A stretch of 64,000 nt of DNA from Methanobacteriota archaeon (lineage in GTDB: Archaea > Thermoplasmatota > Thermoplasmata > UBA10834): positions 253,144 to 317,143 of the forward strand of contig CP070736.1 of NCBI GenBank assembly GCA_020347645.1. Direction: 5' to 3'. A model generated the notes under the pieces. The model saw nothing but the letters and a program-made list of their open reading frames with translations, was not told the DNA's origin and searched no databases. The translations under genes were made by a program, and so were the position numbers. Shown here in pieces: positions 16,756 to 25,615 of the stretch (the first letter of the stretch is position 1; each line of letters begins with the position of its first letter).

Positions 16756-17592
16756 TCATTCCGCGATCGGAGGAGTGGCCATGAACTGACCGTCTCTGAA
16801 GATCAACGTCAGATATCCATGGTGGATCTTCGAGTGGCGCATCTTGACCGCCCTTATCCTCAGCTGTACGTCCGACTCTCCAACATCCACGAACTTGAGG
16901 AGGATCGTACCGTCGGCAAGATAATCCTCGTGGAACGGTCCGAAGGCACTTCCGTTTTGCTGAGTCTCCGATATAAGGAAGGTCGTCACGCCCAACCTCT
17001 TGAGGAAGCCGAAGAAGTGAAACAGTTCCTGTCTCGGGCTCTGGATGTGCGTGAGCGAGTACACCGCGGTAAGCGAGTCGATCACGATTAGTTCGACTCC
17101 CTCGTTTTCAACCTTCTTTCTCAGGTACTCCTTCAAGATCTTAAACCAGTCCCGGCCTATGTCTGCGTCGGTGTGCTCGAGCCTCAGCTTTCCGATGTCC
17201 ACGATGAAGAACTTGTTTTCGTCGATATCGCCGAAGCCCAAACGGTCCATTCCTTCCAATAGGCTCTCCTTGCTCTCTTCTATGGAGACGTAGAGGGCGC
17301 TCAAATCATTCTTCCTTACGTTGTTGTACAAGAGGTTCAGCGCGATAGAGGATTTCATCGTACCCGGTGTACCTGCGAGAAGAACGACGTGCCCTTTGCG
17401 CACTCCTCCGCTTATCTTGCTGTCGAAGCCGTCAATATACGTAAGTATCCTGTCTTCGCTAGTCGTTGCACTATGTTTCAGGGAGAGTCCTCCTTGGGGA
17501 GCACCGGTACTATCATCGTAGAGTCTTAATAGTGTTTGCCACGAACCCCACGTTGATGCGGTTTCGCATCGCAAAGGTATTTCTATTGGCAT
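16756..17592 (-). CDS. KaiC-like RecA-fold ATPase
   Basis: Single KaiC domain. Walker A is AGTPGTMKSSIALN, followed by ALYVSIEESKE and Walker B LIVIDSLTAVYSL; TTFLISETQQ is the sensor strand. Archaeal single-domain KaiC proteins act in signalling or regulation, some beside archaellum or SepF genes. The start is uncertain. The conserved domain begins only near position 17480, where a perfect GGAGG sits seven bases before an in-frame CTG (17479-17481); the ordinary starts at 17592 (ATG) and 17574 (TTG) have no ribosome site and add a stretch unlike the family. I give the conservative ATG coordinates. With CTG the protein would be 241 residues. Confidence 0.82.
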   Translation of the reverse strand: MPIEIPLRCETASTWGSWQTLLRLYDDSTGAPQGGLSLKHSATTSEDRILTYIDGFDSKISGGVRKGHVVLLAGTPGTMKSSIALNLLYNNVRKNDLSALYVSIEESKESLLEGMDRLGFGDIDENKFFIVDIGKLRLEHTDADIGRDWFKILKEYLRKKVENEGVELIVIDSLTAVYSLTHIQSPRQELFHFFGFLKRLGVTTFLISETQQNGSAFGPFHEDYLADGTILLKFVDVGESDVQLRIRAVKMRHSKIHHGYLTLIFRDGQFMATPPIAE

Positions 17593-17649
17593 CAGGAAGG
17601 CCAAAGCGCCGCTCTGAGGAGGGCAGAGATTGCCTTCTCGTCCTGAAGC

Positions 17650-17656
17650 CTTATAT
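17650..17656 (+). promoter_or_regulatory. TATA box before HD phosphohydrolase gene
   Basis: CTTATATGC at about 17649-17657. Its distance to the GTG at 17681 (about 28 bases) suits a leaderless transcript and helps decide the start. Confidence 0.55.
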
Positions 17657-17680
17657 GCGGCGATGCTCTCTACGACCTTC

Positions 17681-18991
17681 GTGGACGAATACAAAGTCAT
17701 CAGAGACTCAATTCACGGAAGCGTACGCGTCGGCTCTCCCTACCTACCACTAATTGAGTCTAACGAGCTGCAGCGATTGCACGGGATCCACCAACTAGGC
17801 CTTGCGAGCCTTGTCTATCCAGGCGCCAACCACACACGGCTGGAGCATTCCCTTGGCGCGTTCGCCGTCGCCGGCAGGATGAGCACATCCCTTCAGCTGG
17901 AAGAAGACGAGGAGGCGCTCGTACGTTGCGCAGCCCTGCTCCACGACATAGGACACCTTCCATATTCCCACACCTTCGAGATGGTGCTCCATGAGCGATT
18001 CGGCATCGACCATGTCGAAATATCGAAGCGCCTCATCATGGGAGATGATTCTGTCGTCTCCGAAGATGAGAGACGAGCGCTCGGAGAGGAGATTAGAGCC
18101 GTGGACTCTCTCGAGCGCCAAGGCATAGAACCCAAGGTCGTCGCAGCGCTGCTCAGCGGTTCGGCAGAAACTCAACTGGAGCAGCTGACCCTGAACGGTC
18201 ACAAAGAGCAGGCTCATTTCAACGGTCGAAGGTATCTTGGACAGATGATAAGTGGTCCTGTGGATGTCGACCAGCTTGACTATCTGACGCGGGACGCACA
18301 CTACACGGGCGTCGCCTATGGGGTCATCGACGTGGATAGGCTATTGGACACTGTGGGAGTCTTCAACGGTGACTTGGTCGTGGAGAAGGGAGGGGCGAGT
18401 GCTGTGGAGGGGATGTTGGTGGCGAGGGCACTGATGTTCTCGACCGTCTACTTTCATAAGACCATTAGGATCGCGGAGCTCATGCTGGCCAAGGCCGTCG
18501 AGCTTCTGGACTCTCGAGAAATAAAGGACCTGTTCAAGATGACCGATTCCAGCCTCTTGTCCCGCCTTTCTTCCGAAGGAGGATACTCGCAGGAGATAGC
18601 CACTCGGATCAAGTATCGTCGCCTCTTCAAGAAAGCCTATGCAGTGGCGAACGAGGATGTCGGAGACGACGGGTGGGAGGCAGTGGATGAGCTTGGCGAT
18701 TTCGACAAACGTAGGAGTCTGGAGGAAGACATAGCCGCCAGGGCCGGGATAGACCCCGGGCATGTGGTGATCGACGTGCCGTCGCATGAGCTGCCCGTCT
18801 CCGAGCCAAGGATGACCATGACGAACATACGCATCACGGACGGCGACAGAGTCAGGCTTCTGCCCAGCATGAGCACCATAGCACATTCGTTGCAGACGAG
18901 GCGAGTCCATGAATGGGCAATAATGGTCGCGTGTCCTACCGAGAATGCGGACAAAGTGGCAAGGGCGGCTAAGAAGGCTATCTCGATTTGA
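17681..18991 (+). CDS. HD-superfamily phosphohydrolase (dGTPase/SAMHD1-like)
   Basis: A 436-residue predicted metal-dependent nucleotide phosphohydrolase of the COG1078 type. It begins MDEYKVIRDSIHGSV, the usual N-terminal motif. The metal site is seen in HTRLEHSLG, LLHDIGHLPYSH (central HD) and later DQLDYLTRDAHYTG. Relatives hydrolyse dNTPs or act on other phosphate esters. I prefer the GTG at 17681 because a TATA box lies about 28 bases upstream and homologues start here; the ATG at 17663 would add six residues. The gene converges with rtcB, 19 bases apart. Confidence 0.9.
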   Translation: MDEYKVIRDSIHGSVRVGSPYLPLIESNELQRLHGIHQLGLASLVYPGANHTRLEHSLGAFAVAGRMSTSLQLEEDEEALVRCAALLHDIGHLPYSHTFEMVLHERFGIDHVEISKRLIMGDDSVVSEDERRALGEEIRAVDSLERQGIEPKVVAALLSGSAETQLEQLTLNGHKEQAHFNGRRYLGQMISGPVDVDQLDYLTRDAHYTGVAYGVIDVDRLLDTVGVFNGDLVVEKGGASAVEGMLVARALMFSTVYFHKTIRIAELMLAKAVELLDSREIKDLFKMTDSSLLSRLSSEGGYSQEIATRIKYRRLFKKAYAVANEDVGDDGWEAVDELGDFDKRRSLEEDIAARAGIDPGHVVIDVPSHELPVSEPRMTMTNIRITDGDRVRLLPSMSTIAHSLQTRRVHEWAIMVACPTENADKVARAAKKAISI

Positions 18992-19010
18992 CCCGAGCTT
19001 CTGCAGATTC

Positions 19011-20465
19011 CTATCCTTTCATCACGCCGATAGGCCTCAACCGCGCGACAAGCCTGGATATCCCGGCTCCGTGAGCGATGCGGACCACATCGTCTACGTT
19101 CTTGTACGCTCCTGGCGCCTCCTCCACGATACCGTCCTTGGAAGCGGCCCGCACATGAATGCCCTTTTCGCGCAAGGCTTCGACGACATCCTTGGCAGAG
19201 AAGCGTCTGGTGGCAGCTTTCCGAGACATTTGCCGTCCAGCTCCGTGACAGGTGGAGCCGAAGGTCTCAGCCATCGCACCTGCGGTCCCAGCGAGAACGT
19301 AGCTATAACTGCCCATGTCACCCGGGATCAGCACGGGCTGTCCTACCGAACGGTATCTATCAGGAACCTCTTCTCTCGACGAGTCGAACGCCCTCGTGGC
19401 ACCCTTCCTGTGGACATAGACCTCCCTGCTGCGACCATCCACCACATGTCTCTCGCGCTTGCATATGTTGTGTGCGACATCGTACACGAGATTCATGCCC
19501 ATATCTTCGGCCGATCTGCCGAGGGTCTGTTCGAATGATTCTCTCAGCCAATGCAGAATGATCTGGCGATTGGCCCAAGCGTAGTTCGCGGCTGCGCTCA
19601 TGGCGGCGAAGCAATCTCGGCCCTCCTCTGAGGTCACGGGGGCGCACGCGAGCTGTCTATCGGGGACGGTTATCCGGTGTCTTCGAATTGCCCCTTCCAT
19701 AACGCGTATGTAATCGCTGGCTATCTGATGGCCGCAGCCTCTGGAGCCCGAGTGAATGCTGACGGTCACCTGACCCTCGGCTTTGAGTCCGAACGATTCC
19801 GCCGCCTCCCCGTCATAGATCTTGTCCACCTTCTGTATCTCGAGGAAGTGGTTCCCTCCGCCTAATGTCCCCAACTGCGGGGCACCTCTCTGTTTCGCCT
19901 TGAGGCTTACCTTTGAGGAGTCTGCGCTCTTCATACAGCCGTTCTCTTCACAGGCCGTAAGGTCATCATCCAGACCATATCCACGGGACACCGCCCACCC
20001 GGCCCCTCCTTCCAACACATCGTTGATCTCCGTTTGTGTGAGCCTCAGTCTGCCCTTCTCGCCGACTCCCGAAGGGACATTGCCGAATATCGCATCGACG
20101 ATTTCCTTCACTCTCGGCTGTATCTCTGCAGCGGACAAATCCGTCCGCACCAGTCTAACACCGCAGTTCACATCGTACCCGATGCCTCCGGGGGAGATCA
20201 CGCCATCTTCAACGTCGAAGGCGGCTACGCCACCTATTGGAAAACCATATCCCCAGTGAATGTCAGGCATAGCGAAGGACTTGCCGACGATACCTGGAAG
20301 ACATGCGACATTTGCCGCCTGTTCGGGGGCGTTGTCTTGCTTGATGGACTCGAGCATCTTTTCGTCCGCGAAGATCAGCGCATCCGTCCGCATGCAAGGC
20401 TTGAAGGTCCGGGGTATCAATTGTCTGAAATCGTCTACACGTTCGATGGGGCCCTTCCATGTCAT
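19011..20465 (-). CDS. rtcB: RNA-splicing ligase RtcB
   Basis: Joins RNA 2',3'-cyclic phosphate (via 3'-phosphate) to 5'-OH ends with GTP; it seals tRNA exons in archaea. The 484-residue protein shows the metal-binding [11 protein letters not shown] (Cys), [22 protein letters not shown], and the guanylylated histidine in [13 protein letters not shown]. No intein is inserted, although RtcB often has one. I chose the ATG at 20465, where family similarity starts ([20 protein letters not shown] would be its first residues); the frame stays open to 20594 without support. Its promoter should lie in the 300-base divergent region upstream. Confidence 0.96.
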   Translation of the reverse strand: MTWKGPIERVDDFRQLIPRTFKPCMRTDALIFADEKMLESIKQDNAPEQAANVACLPGIVGKSFAMPDIHWGYGFPIGGVAAFDVEDGVISPGGIGYDVNCGVRLVRTDLSAAEIQPRVKEIVDAIFGNVPSGVGEKGRLRLTQTEINDVLEGGAGWAVSRGYGLDDDLTACEENGCMKSADSSKVSLKAKQRGAPQLGTLGGGNHFLEIQKVDKIYDGEAAESFGLKAEGQVTVSIHSGSRGCGHQIASDYIRVMEGAIRRHRITVPDRQLACAPVTSEEGRDCFAAMSAAANYAWANRQIILHWLRESFEQTLGRSAEDMGMNLVYDVAHNICKRERHVVDGRSREVYVHRKGATRAFDSSREEVPDRYRSVGQPVLIPGDMGSYSYVLAGTAGAMAETFGSTCHGAGRQMSRKAATRRFSAKDVVEALREKGIHVRAASKDGIVEEAPGAYKNVDDVVRIAHGAGISRLVARLRPIGVMKG

Positions 20466-20766
20466 GCAGGCTTCACCATGGCTTCTCAGGCTTACATTGC
20501 ATATTAAGGTTACCGACTGTTGAGCGCTGAGGCTCCCATCCGGTCCCGCTCGTGATCGGACGGGCCTGTTTCCCGACCATGCCTTGTATGGCAATCATCA
20601 TTGGAGGCTCTTCAACCCTTGGACGGAAATCGTGGACGACTGGACGCTGAGCCAGATATTTATATACGGATTGAGTGCAATAACTGTCTTCAACTGAGTC
20701 GGACACCTTTCCCAAGAACGACAGCGTGTGCTGACCTTCATCACTGAATCGAGAGGTGTGTGAAGT
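20466..20766. other. Divergent promoter region of rtcB and the zinc-ribbon membrane protein
   Basis: About 300 bases with no gene I can support. A strong TATA box (ATATTTATATAC, 20656-20667) points toward the plus-strand gene and would give it a leader near 75 bases. A weaker CTTAATATGC on the minus strand (about 20502-20512) could serve rtcB. A long minus-strand open frame here is a shadow running into the next gene. Confidence 0.6.
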
Positions 20767-23700
20767 TTGAAGACGGAATCCCTGTACTGTCCTCTTTGTG
20801 GCAACAAGGTCTCCGCGGACTCCGAGAGGTGTCCGTTTTGTTCAACGCGTCTCGAGACTGTTCTTACCAAGAGGGAAATGGATAAGGTCATAGAGAAACG
20901 ACTCATGCAGCGGCTGCAGTCGAAGCAAGCCAAGGAGGATTTCAAAGCTGCCGACACCCCTGCAGTAGGTTTGCCCGACGCCACGCTTTCATGCCCTTCC
21001 TGCGGCATGGACCTCGAAACAGGCATGGGGAAATGCCCTAGATGCGGCGTGCCTGTCGTGACAGACGAAGACATGTTTGAATGCCCCGAGTGCGGAGACC
21101 TCATTGCCTCCGGGGCGGCAAAATGCCCCAAATGCGGTGCAGGCTTCGAAGTTGAGAAGCATGAGGCAGAGGAGCCGTTGCTCGTCCCGCCCCCAGAACC
21201 TGAGACGGAAGCGCCAGGACCGATGAGGGAAGAGGATCTCGAAGAACCGCCACCTCCGGCGGAGGTCATCACCGCTGGTCCGATTGAGTCGCGGATGGCC
21301 GAACGCGGCATGGTGAATGGCACCGGCGCCGTGAATGGCACAGGACTCGTCAATGGAAACGGCATGGTGAACGGTACGGGGATGGCTAATGACACCAGAG
21401 GGGATGCGGAGATGCGTCGGCCACGTAGCCAACGATTCTCCGCGCTGACTCGATGGCCGTTCCTCGCAGTGCTGGTGGCCGTGCTCATCATACTCCCGAC
21501 TTTCATATACTTCGCGTATTATGCGAAGTCCGGAGCCTTCAACATAGATGGCGATTTCTCCGAATGGTCTGATATAGACACCTTTGGGGTGCGGGTATCT
21601 GCCGTTTCGGCACCGACAATAGACATAGAGGAGTGGTCCGCTCAGAGCGATTCCAACGATCTGTTCCTGTACGTCAAAACGACCGGAGACATCATGAGCA
21701 GCTCCGTTGTAGACAGTTTCTTCTTATTCGTCGATTCCGATGATTCGTCGTCCACTGGCTACTCCGTGGGATCTATGGGAGCTGACTACCTGCTTGAACT
21801 AGACGGATGGGACGGTTCGGTGCATTCGTCGTCGCTCATGAGCTACAGCTCGGGCGACGACGACCGCGACTGGAACTCATGGGCTCAGATAGGGTCGCTA
21901 TCCCATCGCATAGAGGGCGACCGAATAGAGGCGAAAGCGATTCTTCCTGCCGACCTAGGCACCTCGGCCAAGTACTTGCTGATGTCGCAGAACGAGCTTG
22001 AACACAGGACGATCAGCTACGAGACGCCTGCCAAGGGCGGGCTTTTGATAGTCGAACAGATCTCATTGGTGCCCGCTAGTGGCATACTCCCCAATGCCGC
22101 GGATGTGCCGATTCTCAGTCTGAAGCTCAGCTGTCAAGGCGAGGGGGGTACTATCGATTCTCTCGCGCTCACCACGCCTGGTGTCACGTTCTCGCCGCCA
22201 TTGGGGGATGGCTTTTCGATAAGTCCTGACGAAGCCCCCTACACCTTGCAGGTGAACGCGGACGTCAGCGCCAATGACAGCGGCGATTTCTACTCGATTT
22301 CATTGGCCATCGACGACTGCGAATGGTCGTTCGCTTCGGCCGAAATCATTGGATACGGAGCACGCGGGTATGTGAATACGACCCCAGACGGCATAGAAAT
22401 TGATGGAGCATTCGCCGATTGGAGTGGGCTTACGGTCGCAGACATAGACACGATTCCTGCAGAGAATATGAACATCGACATCGACGAAATCGCTTCGGCC
22501 AACGATACGCAATCGGCGTTCTTCTATGTTAGCGTCGAAGGCGAACTCTGTAGCGGGACTTACGTCCCCGCCCTAAAAGGGAAGCCGACGGGCACCGGGG
22601 GAGGAACTCCGGTGACGCCTCCGCGGAAGACCGGGGAGGATTATCTCAGGATATACATCGACTCTGACCTTTCAGCGGTCACCGGATATCCGCTGTCCAG
22701 TGCGACGGGCGCGATAGGCGCAGACCACTTGGTCGAAATCATCGGCCAGTTTGGCGATGTACTACCCCCGAAGCTCTACGAATACGACGGAACTTGGACC
22801 GAGATTGTCACAAGCATTGACATCGGAAAAGACCTGCAGCGGATCGAGATAGGTTTGCCGTCTGCAGCCCTCGCCGGCGCTGCGACCGTAGACTTCATCG
22901 TGGAAACCACTGATTGGCTGGACAGGTCTGATCTCGCGATGTACGACGGCGCGACAAGCGCCTTTGCTCTCGTCGCGGAAACGCGGGGATGGGTTATAGA
23001 TTCGTCCTCAACATCGGACTGGGCGACTGCTGCTTCTCACCAAAGGAAGCTCTTCTATGACGGTACAAACTTTTGGAGTTTCTACTGGGACGGTACAGAC
23101 ACGGTATACAAGAGCAGCTCAGACGGTGGAGGGACATGGAGCAGCGCCAATCAAGCCTTCGCGTCGTCTGGAGTCTACAAGACGAGCCTTTGGTACGACG
23201 AGACCAACAACCTCGTGTATATCGTTGGCGACACCGATGATAGCACACAGAACGTCCATATCCGTAGGGGGGTTGTGAGTCCATCGACTCCGGACATAAC
23301 CTGGGGCAGCGAAACCACGCACGCCATATCAGATCTCTCGATGGGCAACAAGGACGCGTTCATATGCAAGAATGCGACCGGCTATCTGTGGATCGTCTCT
23401 ATCTCACTTGACAGCGACAACCCATCGGACAAGTTCAATCTGGAGACTAGGCGCAGCACGTCACCTGATGATCTGAGTAATTGGGACGATGAAGGCGCCC
23501 TGCTTCCCGGCTCCGGGTCAGCGGACGGCTATAAAGCGGTCGTCGTCCCTGGCAAGATAGGCTCTGGAATCGATGTTTGGGCAGTATACGCCGTCGCTGG
23601 CGAGGTATTCGCGAGGGCCCATGACGGCGACGGTTGGGATGCTACCGCTACAACCCTTTACTCTGCGGGGGACAGCCCGGAAAATACGAATTCGGCACCT

Positions 23701-24222
23701 CCCTCGGCAGTGGTAGACGCCAACGGCGTAGTACATGTCGTCTACGGAACGGGGGATATGAACGGTGCGAACTGGGAAGGCCATATAGAATACACCTACA
23801 ACACTGGTTCGGGCTGGTCAAGCTCAATCAAGCTCAATGCTACGAACGATTACGCAAGAAGCTGTCCCACGATATCTCTCGACAATAACACCGGAAACGT
23901 GTACGCTATGTGGCTGCAGCATCAGTCAGGTTCGAAAGACTACGTCATCGTCAAGAAGAACGTGAGCGGAGCCTGGAGCTTCGTATCACTTCCGGCCAAC
24001 GACTACATCAAGAATCATCTGACCTCGGTGTACTCCGTCCCAGGCGAATCGTATATATGCATGCAATGGACCCAGAACACGACAGCGAACATAGAAGTCA
24101 TATTCGAGAGGATCCCGGAATTCTCCGACGTGGTGTTACCGGTCATGTTCATTCTGACGATATTCGCCGTCTACCGCATCAGAACGGGGAGGAGCGGCCG
24201 CCGACAAGTCGAAGACGAATGA
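20767..24222 (+). CDS. Membrane protein: three zinc ribbons inside, large beta domains outside, PEF-type tail
   Basis: An 1151-residue protein of unknown function. Residues 8-25, 76-93 and 106-123 are three CxxC zinc ribbons. Residues 180-210 repeat a hexapeptide of the type (M)VNGTG, and 231-252 is a membrane helix (LAVLVAVLIILPTFIYFAYY). Outside follow two CBM9/DOMON-like units that each open with IDGxFxDW/EW (259-267 and near 540), and from about 740 beta-propeller-like strands with SSDGGGTW and YDGTNFW motifs. The end has PEF, a second hydrophobic helix and a basic tail. So the ribbons are cytoplasmic and the bulk is extracellular. The start is TTG at 20767 after GAGAGGTGTG. Two further zinc-ribbon genes follow on the same strand. 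Confidence 0.8.
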   Translation: MKTESLYCPLCGNKVSADSERCPFCSTRLETVLTKREMDKVIEKRLMQRLQSKQAKEDFKAADTPAVGLPDATLSCPSCGMDLETGMGKCPRCGVPVVTDEDMFECPECGDLIASGAAKCPKCGAGFEVEKHEAEEPLLVPPPEPETEAPGPMREEDLEEPPPPAEVITAGPIESRMAERGMVNGTGAVNGTGLVNGNGMVNGTGMANDTRGDAEMRRPRSQRFSALTRWPFLAVLVAVLIILPTFIYFAYYAKSGAFNIDGDFSEWSDIDTFGVRVSAVSAPTIDIEEWSAQSDSNDLFLYVKTTGDIMSSSVVDSFFLFVDSDDSSSTGYSVGSMGADYLLELDGWDGSVHSSSLMSYSSGDDDRDWNSWAQIGSLSHRIEGDRIEAKAILPADLGTSAKYLLMSQNELEHRTISYETPAKGGLLIVEQISLVPASGILPNAADVPILSLKLSCQGEGGTIDSLALTTPGVTFSPPLGDGFSISPDEAPYTLQVNADVSANDSGDFYSISLAIDDCEWSFASAEIIGYGARGYVNTTPDGIEIDGAFADWSGLTVADIDTIPAENMNIDIDEIASANDTQSAFFYVSVEGELCSGTYVPALKGKPTGTGGGTPVTPPRKTGEDYLRIYIDSDLSAVTGYPLSSATGAIGADHLVEIIGQFGDVLPPKLYEYDGTWTEIVTSIDIGKDLQRIEIGLPSAALAGAATVDFIVETTDWLDRSDLAMYDGATSAFALVAETRGWVIDSSSTSDWATAASHQRKLFYDGTNFWSFYWDGTDTVYKSSSDGGGTWSSANQAFASSGVYKTSLWYDETNNLVYIVGDTDDSTQNVHIRRGVVSPSTPDITWGSETTHAISDLSMGNKDAFICKNATGYLWIVSISLDSDNPSDKFNLETRRSTSPDDLSNWDDEGALLPGSGSADGYKAVVVPGKIGSGIDVWAVYAVAGEVFARAHDGDGWDATATTLYSAGDSPENTNSAPPSAVVDANGVVHVVYGTGDMNGANWEGHIEYTYNTGSGWSSSIKLNATNDYARSCPTISLDNNTGNVYAMWLQHQSGSKDYVIVKKNVSGAWSFVSLPANDYIKNHLTSVYSVPGESYICMQWTQNTTANIEVIFERIPEFSDVVLPVMFILTIFAVYRIRTGRSGRRQVEDE

Positions 24223-24250
24223 GCCTCGCACCGTTATCCAGATTCCACAT

Positions 24251-24260
24251 TTTATATAAC
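24251..24260 (+). promoter_or_regulatory. TATA box before lysine-tailed zinc-ribbon gene
   Basis: TTTATATAAC, centred about 28 bases before the ATG at 24284; it indicates a leaderless mRNA and fixes the start, against an earlier in-frame codon at 24263. Confidence 0.65.
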
Positions 24261-24283
24261 AGTTGAACCATCCTCTTCATACG

Positions 24284-25015
24284 ATGGCAGAACGACAGAA
24301 GGAGATCTTCCTAAGCTGCTTCAAGTGTGGCCGGATCGTAAAGGCTGGCGATTCAGAATGCCCGAGATGCGGACTTCAGTTCGGCCCCGGCACGCTCTTC
24401 GAATGCCCGTTCTGCTCAGGCCTAGTATGGCGCAACGCCTCAAGTTGTTCTACCTGCGGCATCGACCTCACGGAATTCTCCCTCGGCGTCGAGAAGACTT
24501 TCGCAGGGTTCGACATGGATGAGTTTGTCGAGAACATCATCAACACGGAGTTGGAGCAGCTCAAGTCTATACAGAGAAGGGTCGGCTGCCCTGGATGCGG
24601 ACTGATGATACGGGGTGATGAGGTGAAATGCCCTCGTTGCGATCTGCCATTGGGAGAGGTTAGTGTCATCTGCCCGGTATGCGGTGAGAAGATGCAGCTC
24701 GAAGCCAAATCGTGCCCCAACTGCAGGGCGGAATTCGATGCGGCCGTAGAGCCCGTTGCAGAGACGGAAGCCGTTTCCGAGACATCCATGGATAAGGGCG
24801 AAGGGCTTGCCCCAACTGAGCATCCAATCGAGAAACGGCCATCAAAGGCTAAAAAACGGAAGAAGAAAGAGCCGCCCAGTGCCTTAAAGGCGAAGAAGAC
24901 TTTGAAGCGCAAGCCCGCCAAGAAGGCTCCTTCCAAGAAGCCGGCGAAGAAGAAGACATCGAAGAGCGGAGGCAGGAAGAAGACGACCACGAGGAAGGCC
25001 AGAAGCAAGAAGTGA
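24284..25015 (+). CDS. Zinc-ribbon protein with lysine-rich, histone-H1-like tail
   Basis: A 243-residue protein of unknown function. Residues about 10-200 hold five or six CxxC ribbon halves (FKCGRIVKAGDSECPRCG, CPFCSG...CSTCG, CPGCGLM...CPRCD, CPVCGEK...CPNCR). After an acidic linker, the last 55 residues are nearly all Lys, Pro, Ala, Ser and Arg (KRKPAKKAPSKKPAKKK type), a tail expected to bind DNA or RNA. It shares its ribbon type with the genes before and after it, suggesting duplication. The tail resembles the 70-residue lysine-rich protein at 34627-34839. Confidence 0.8.
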   Translation: MAERQKEIFLSCFKCGRIVKAGDSECPRCGLQFGPGTLFECPFCSGLVWRNASSCSTCGIDLTEFSLGVEKTFAGFDMDEFVENIINTELEQLKSIQRRVGCPGCGLMIRGDEVKCPRCDLPLGEVSVICPVCGEKMQLEAKSCPNCRAEFDAAVEPVAETEAVSETSMDKGEGLAPTEHPIEKRPSKAKKRKKKEPPSALKAKKTLKRKPAKKAPSKKPAKKKTSKSGGRKKTTTRKARSKK

Positions 25016-25095
25016 AGATATCGTCGGCTCCATTGCAGCTCGCCTGATGCCCTGCTCGGCAACCAATTAAATACTCGCATCATTATCTTAGCATT

Positions 25096-25452
25096 ATGGC
25101 CGATAAATCTCTGCCAGTGTTCGTATTGGCATGCGTAGAGTGCGGCAAGACAGTATCTGGAAACGAGGAAAAGTGCCCTCGCTGCGGAATTTCTTTCGAG
25201 GGCTTGGGTTTTGAATGTCCGTTCTGCGGCGGACATGTTTCCACGAATCAGCGCAGATGCGAGTCGTGCGGAACGGAGTTCGAAGTCTTCGCTTCTGAGG
25301 TGGCAGAGGCGTCGGCAATATCGCTGGACAGTGGGACGAGCATTTCCACGCCAGAACCAAAGGACAGCCTCGAGTACGAATGTCCTGCGTGCGGCAAATC
25401 TGTTGGCGAGGTGGACGACAAATGCCCGCACTGCGGAGCCAACTTCACATAA
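25096..25452 (+). CDS. Small zinc-ribbon protein
   Basis: A 118-residue protein with three zinc-ribbon modules: CVECGKTVSGNEEKCPRCG, CPFCGGHVSTNQRRCESCG and, after an acidic linker, CPACGKSVGEVDDKCPHCG. No other domain is present. It is the third member of the local zinc-ribbon series; its first module aligns with the first module of the 24284 protein (both FxCxxCG...GxExCPRCG), so they are likely paralogues. TTAAATAC near 25066-25075 lies 20-30 bases before the ATG, fitting a leaderless transcript. tRNA-His converges just downstream. Confidence 0.8.
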   Translation: MADKSLPVFVLACVECGKTVSGNEEKCPRCGISFEGLGFECPFCGGHVSTNQRRCESCGTEFEVFASEVAEASAISLDSGTSISTPEPKDSLEYECPACGKSVGEVDDKCPHCGANFT

Positions 25453-25478
25453 TGATTGCCATCGACCTCTGAGGACGA

Positions 25479-25553
25479 TGGGGCCGGGACCGGGAATCGA
25501 ACCCGGGTCAGGGGATCCACAGTCCCCAAGGATACCATTACCCCACCCCGGCC
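25479..25553 (-). tRNA. tRNA-His (GUG)
   Basis: Read on the minus strand the gene folds as a tRNA. The acceptor arm is GCCGGGG with UCCCGGC, the anticodon loop is CUGUGGA (anticodon GUG) within a GGGGA/UCCCC stem, and the T arm is CCGGG-UUCGAUU-CCCGG. The base before the acceptor is G, pairing with discriminator C73, so the histidine-specific G-1 is encoded in the DNA; the 3' CCA is also encoded (25479-25481). No intron is seen. Confidence 0.95.
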
Positions 25554-25577
25554 ATTTAGGGTCCTCCATTGTCTCTC

Positions 25578-25589
25578 GCTAAATAAACC
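25578..25589 (-). promoter_or_regulatory. TATA box of tRNA-His
   Basis: GGTTTATTTAGC on the minus strand, about 25-36 bases before the tRNA 5' end, the usual place for an archaeal TATA element. Confidence 0.6.
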
Positions 25590-25615
25590 TTGCCGCACTT
25601 CAAAAGAAAGGGACA

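Noticed and set aside
20598-21506. 302-codon minus-strand open frame rich in Ser, Pro and Thr
   Set aside because: Antisense to the zinc-ribbon membrane protein; its repeats mirror the VNGTG repeat codons.
24376-25569. 397-codon minus-strand open frame
   Set aside because: Antisense to two zinc-ribbon genes and crosses tRNA-His; the composition is that of a lysine-codon mirror.
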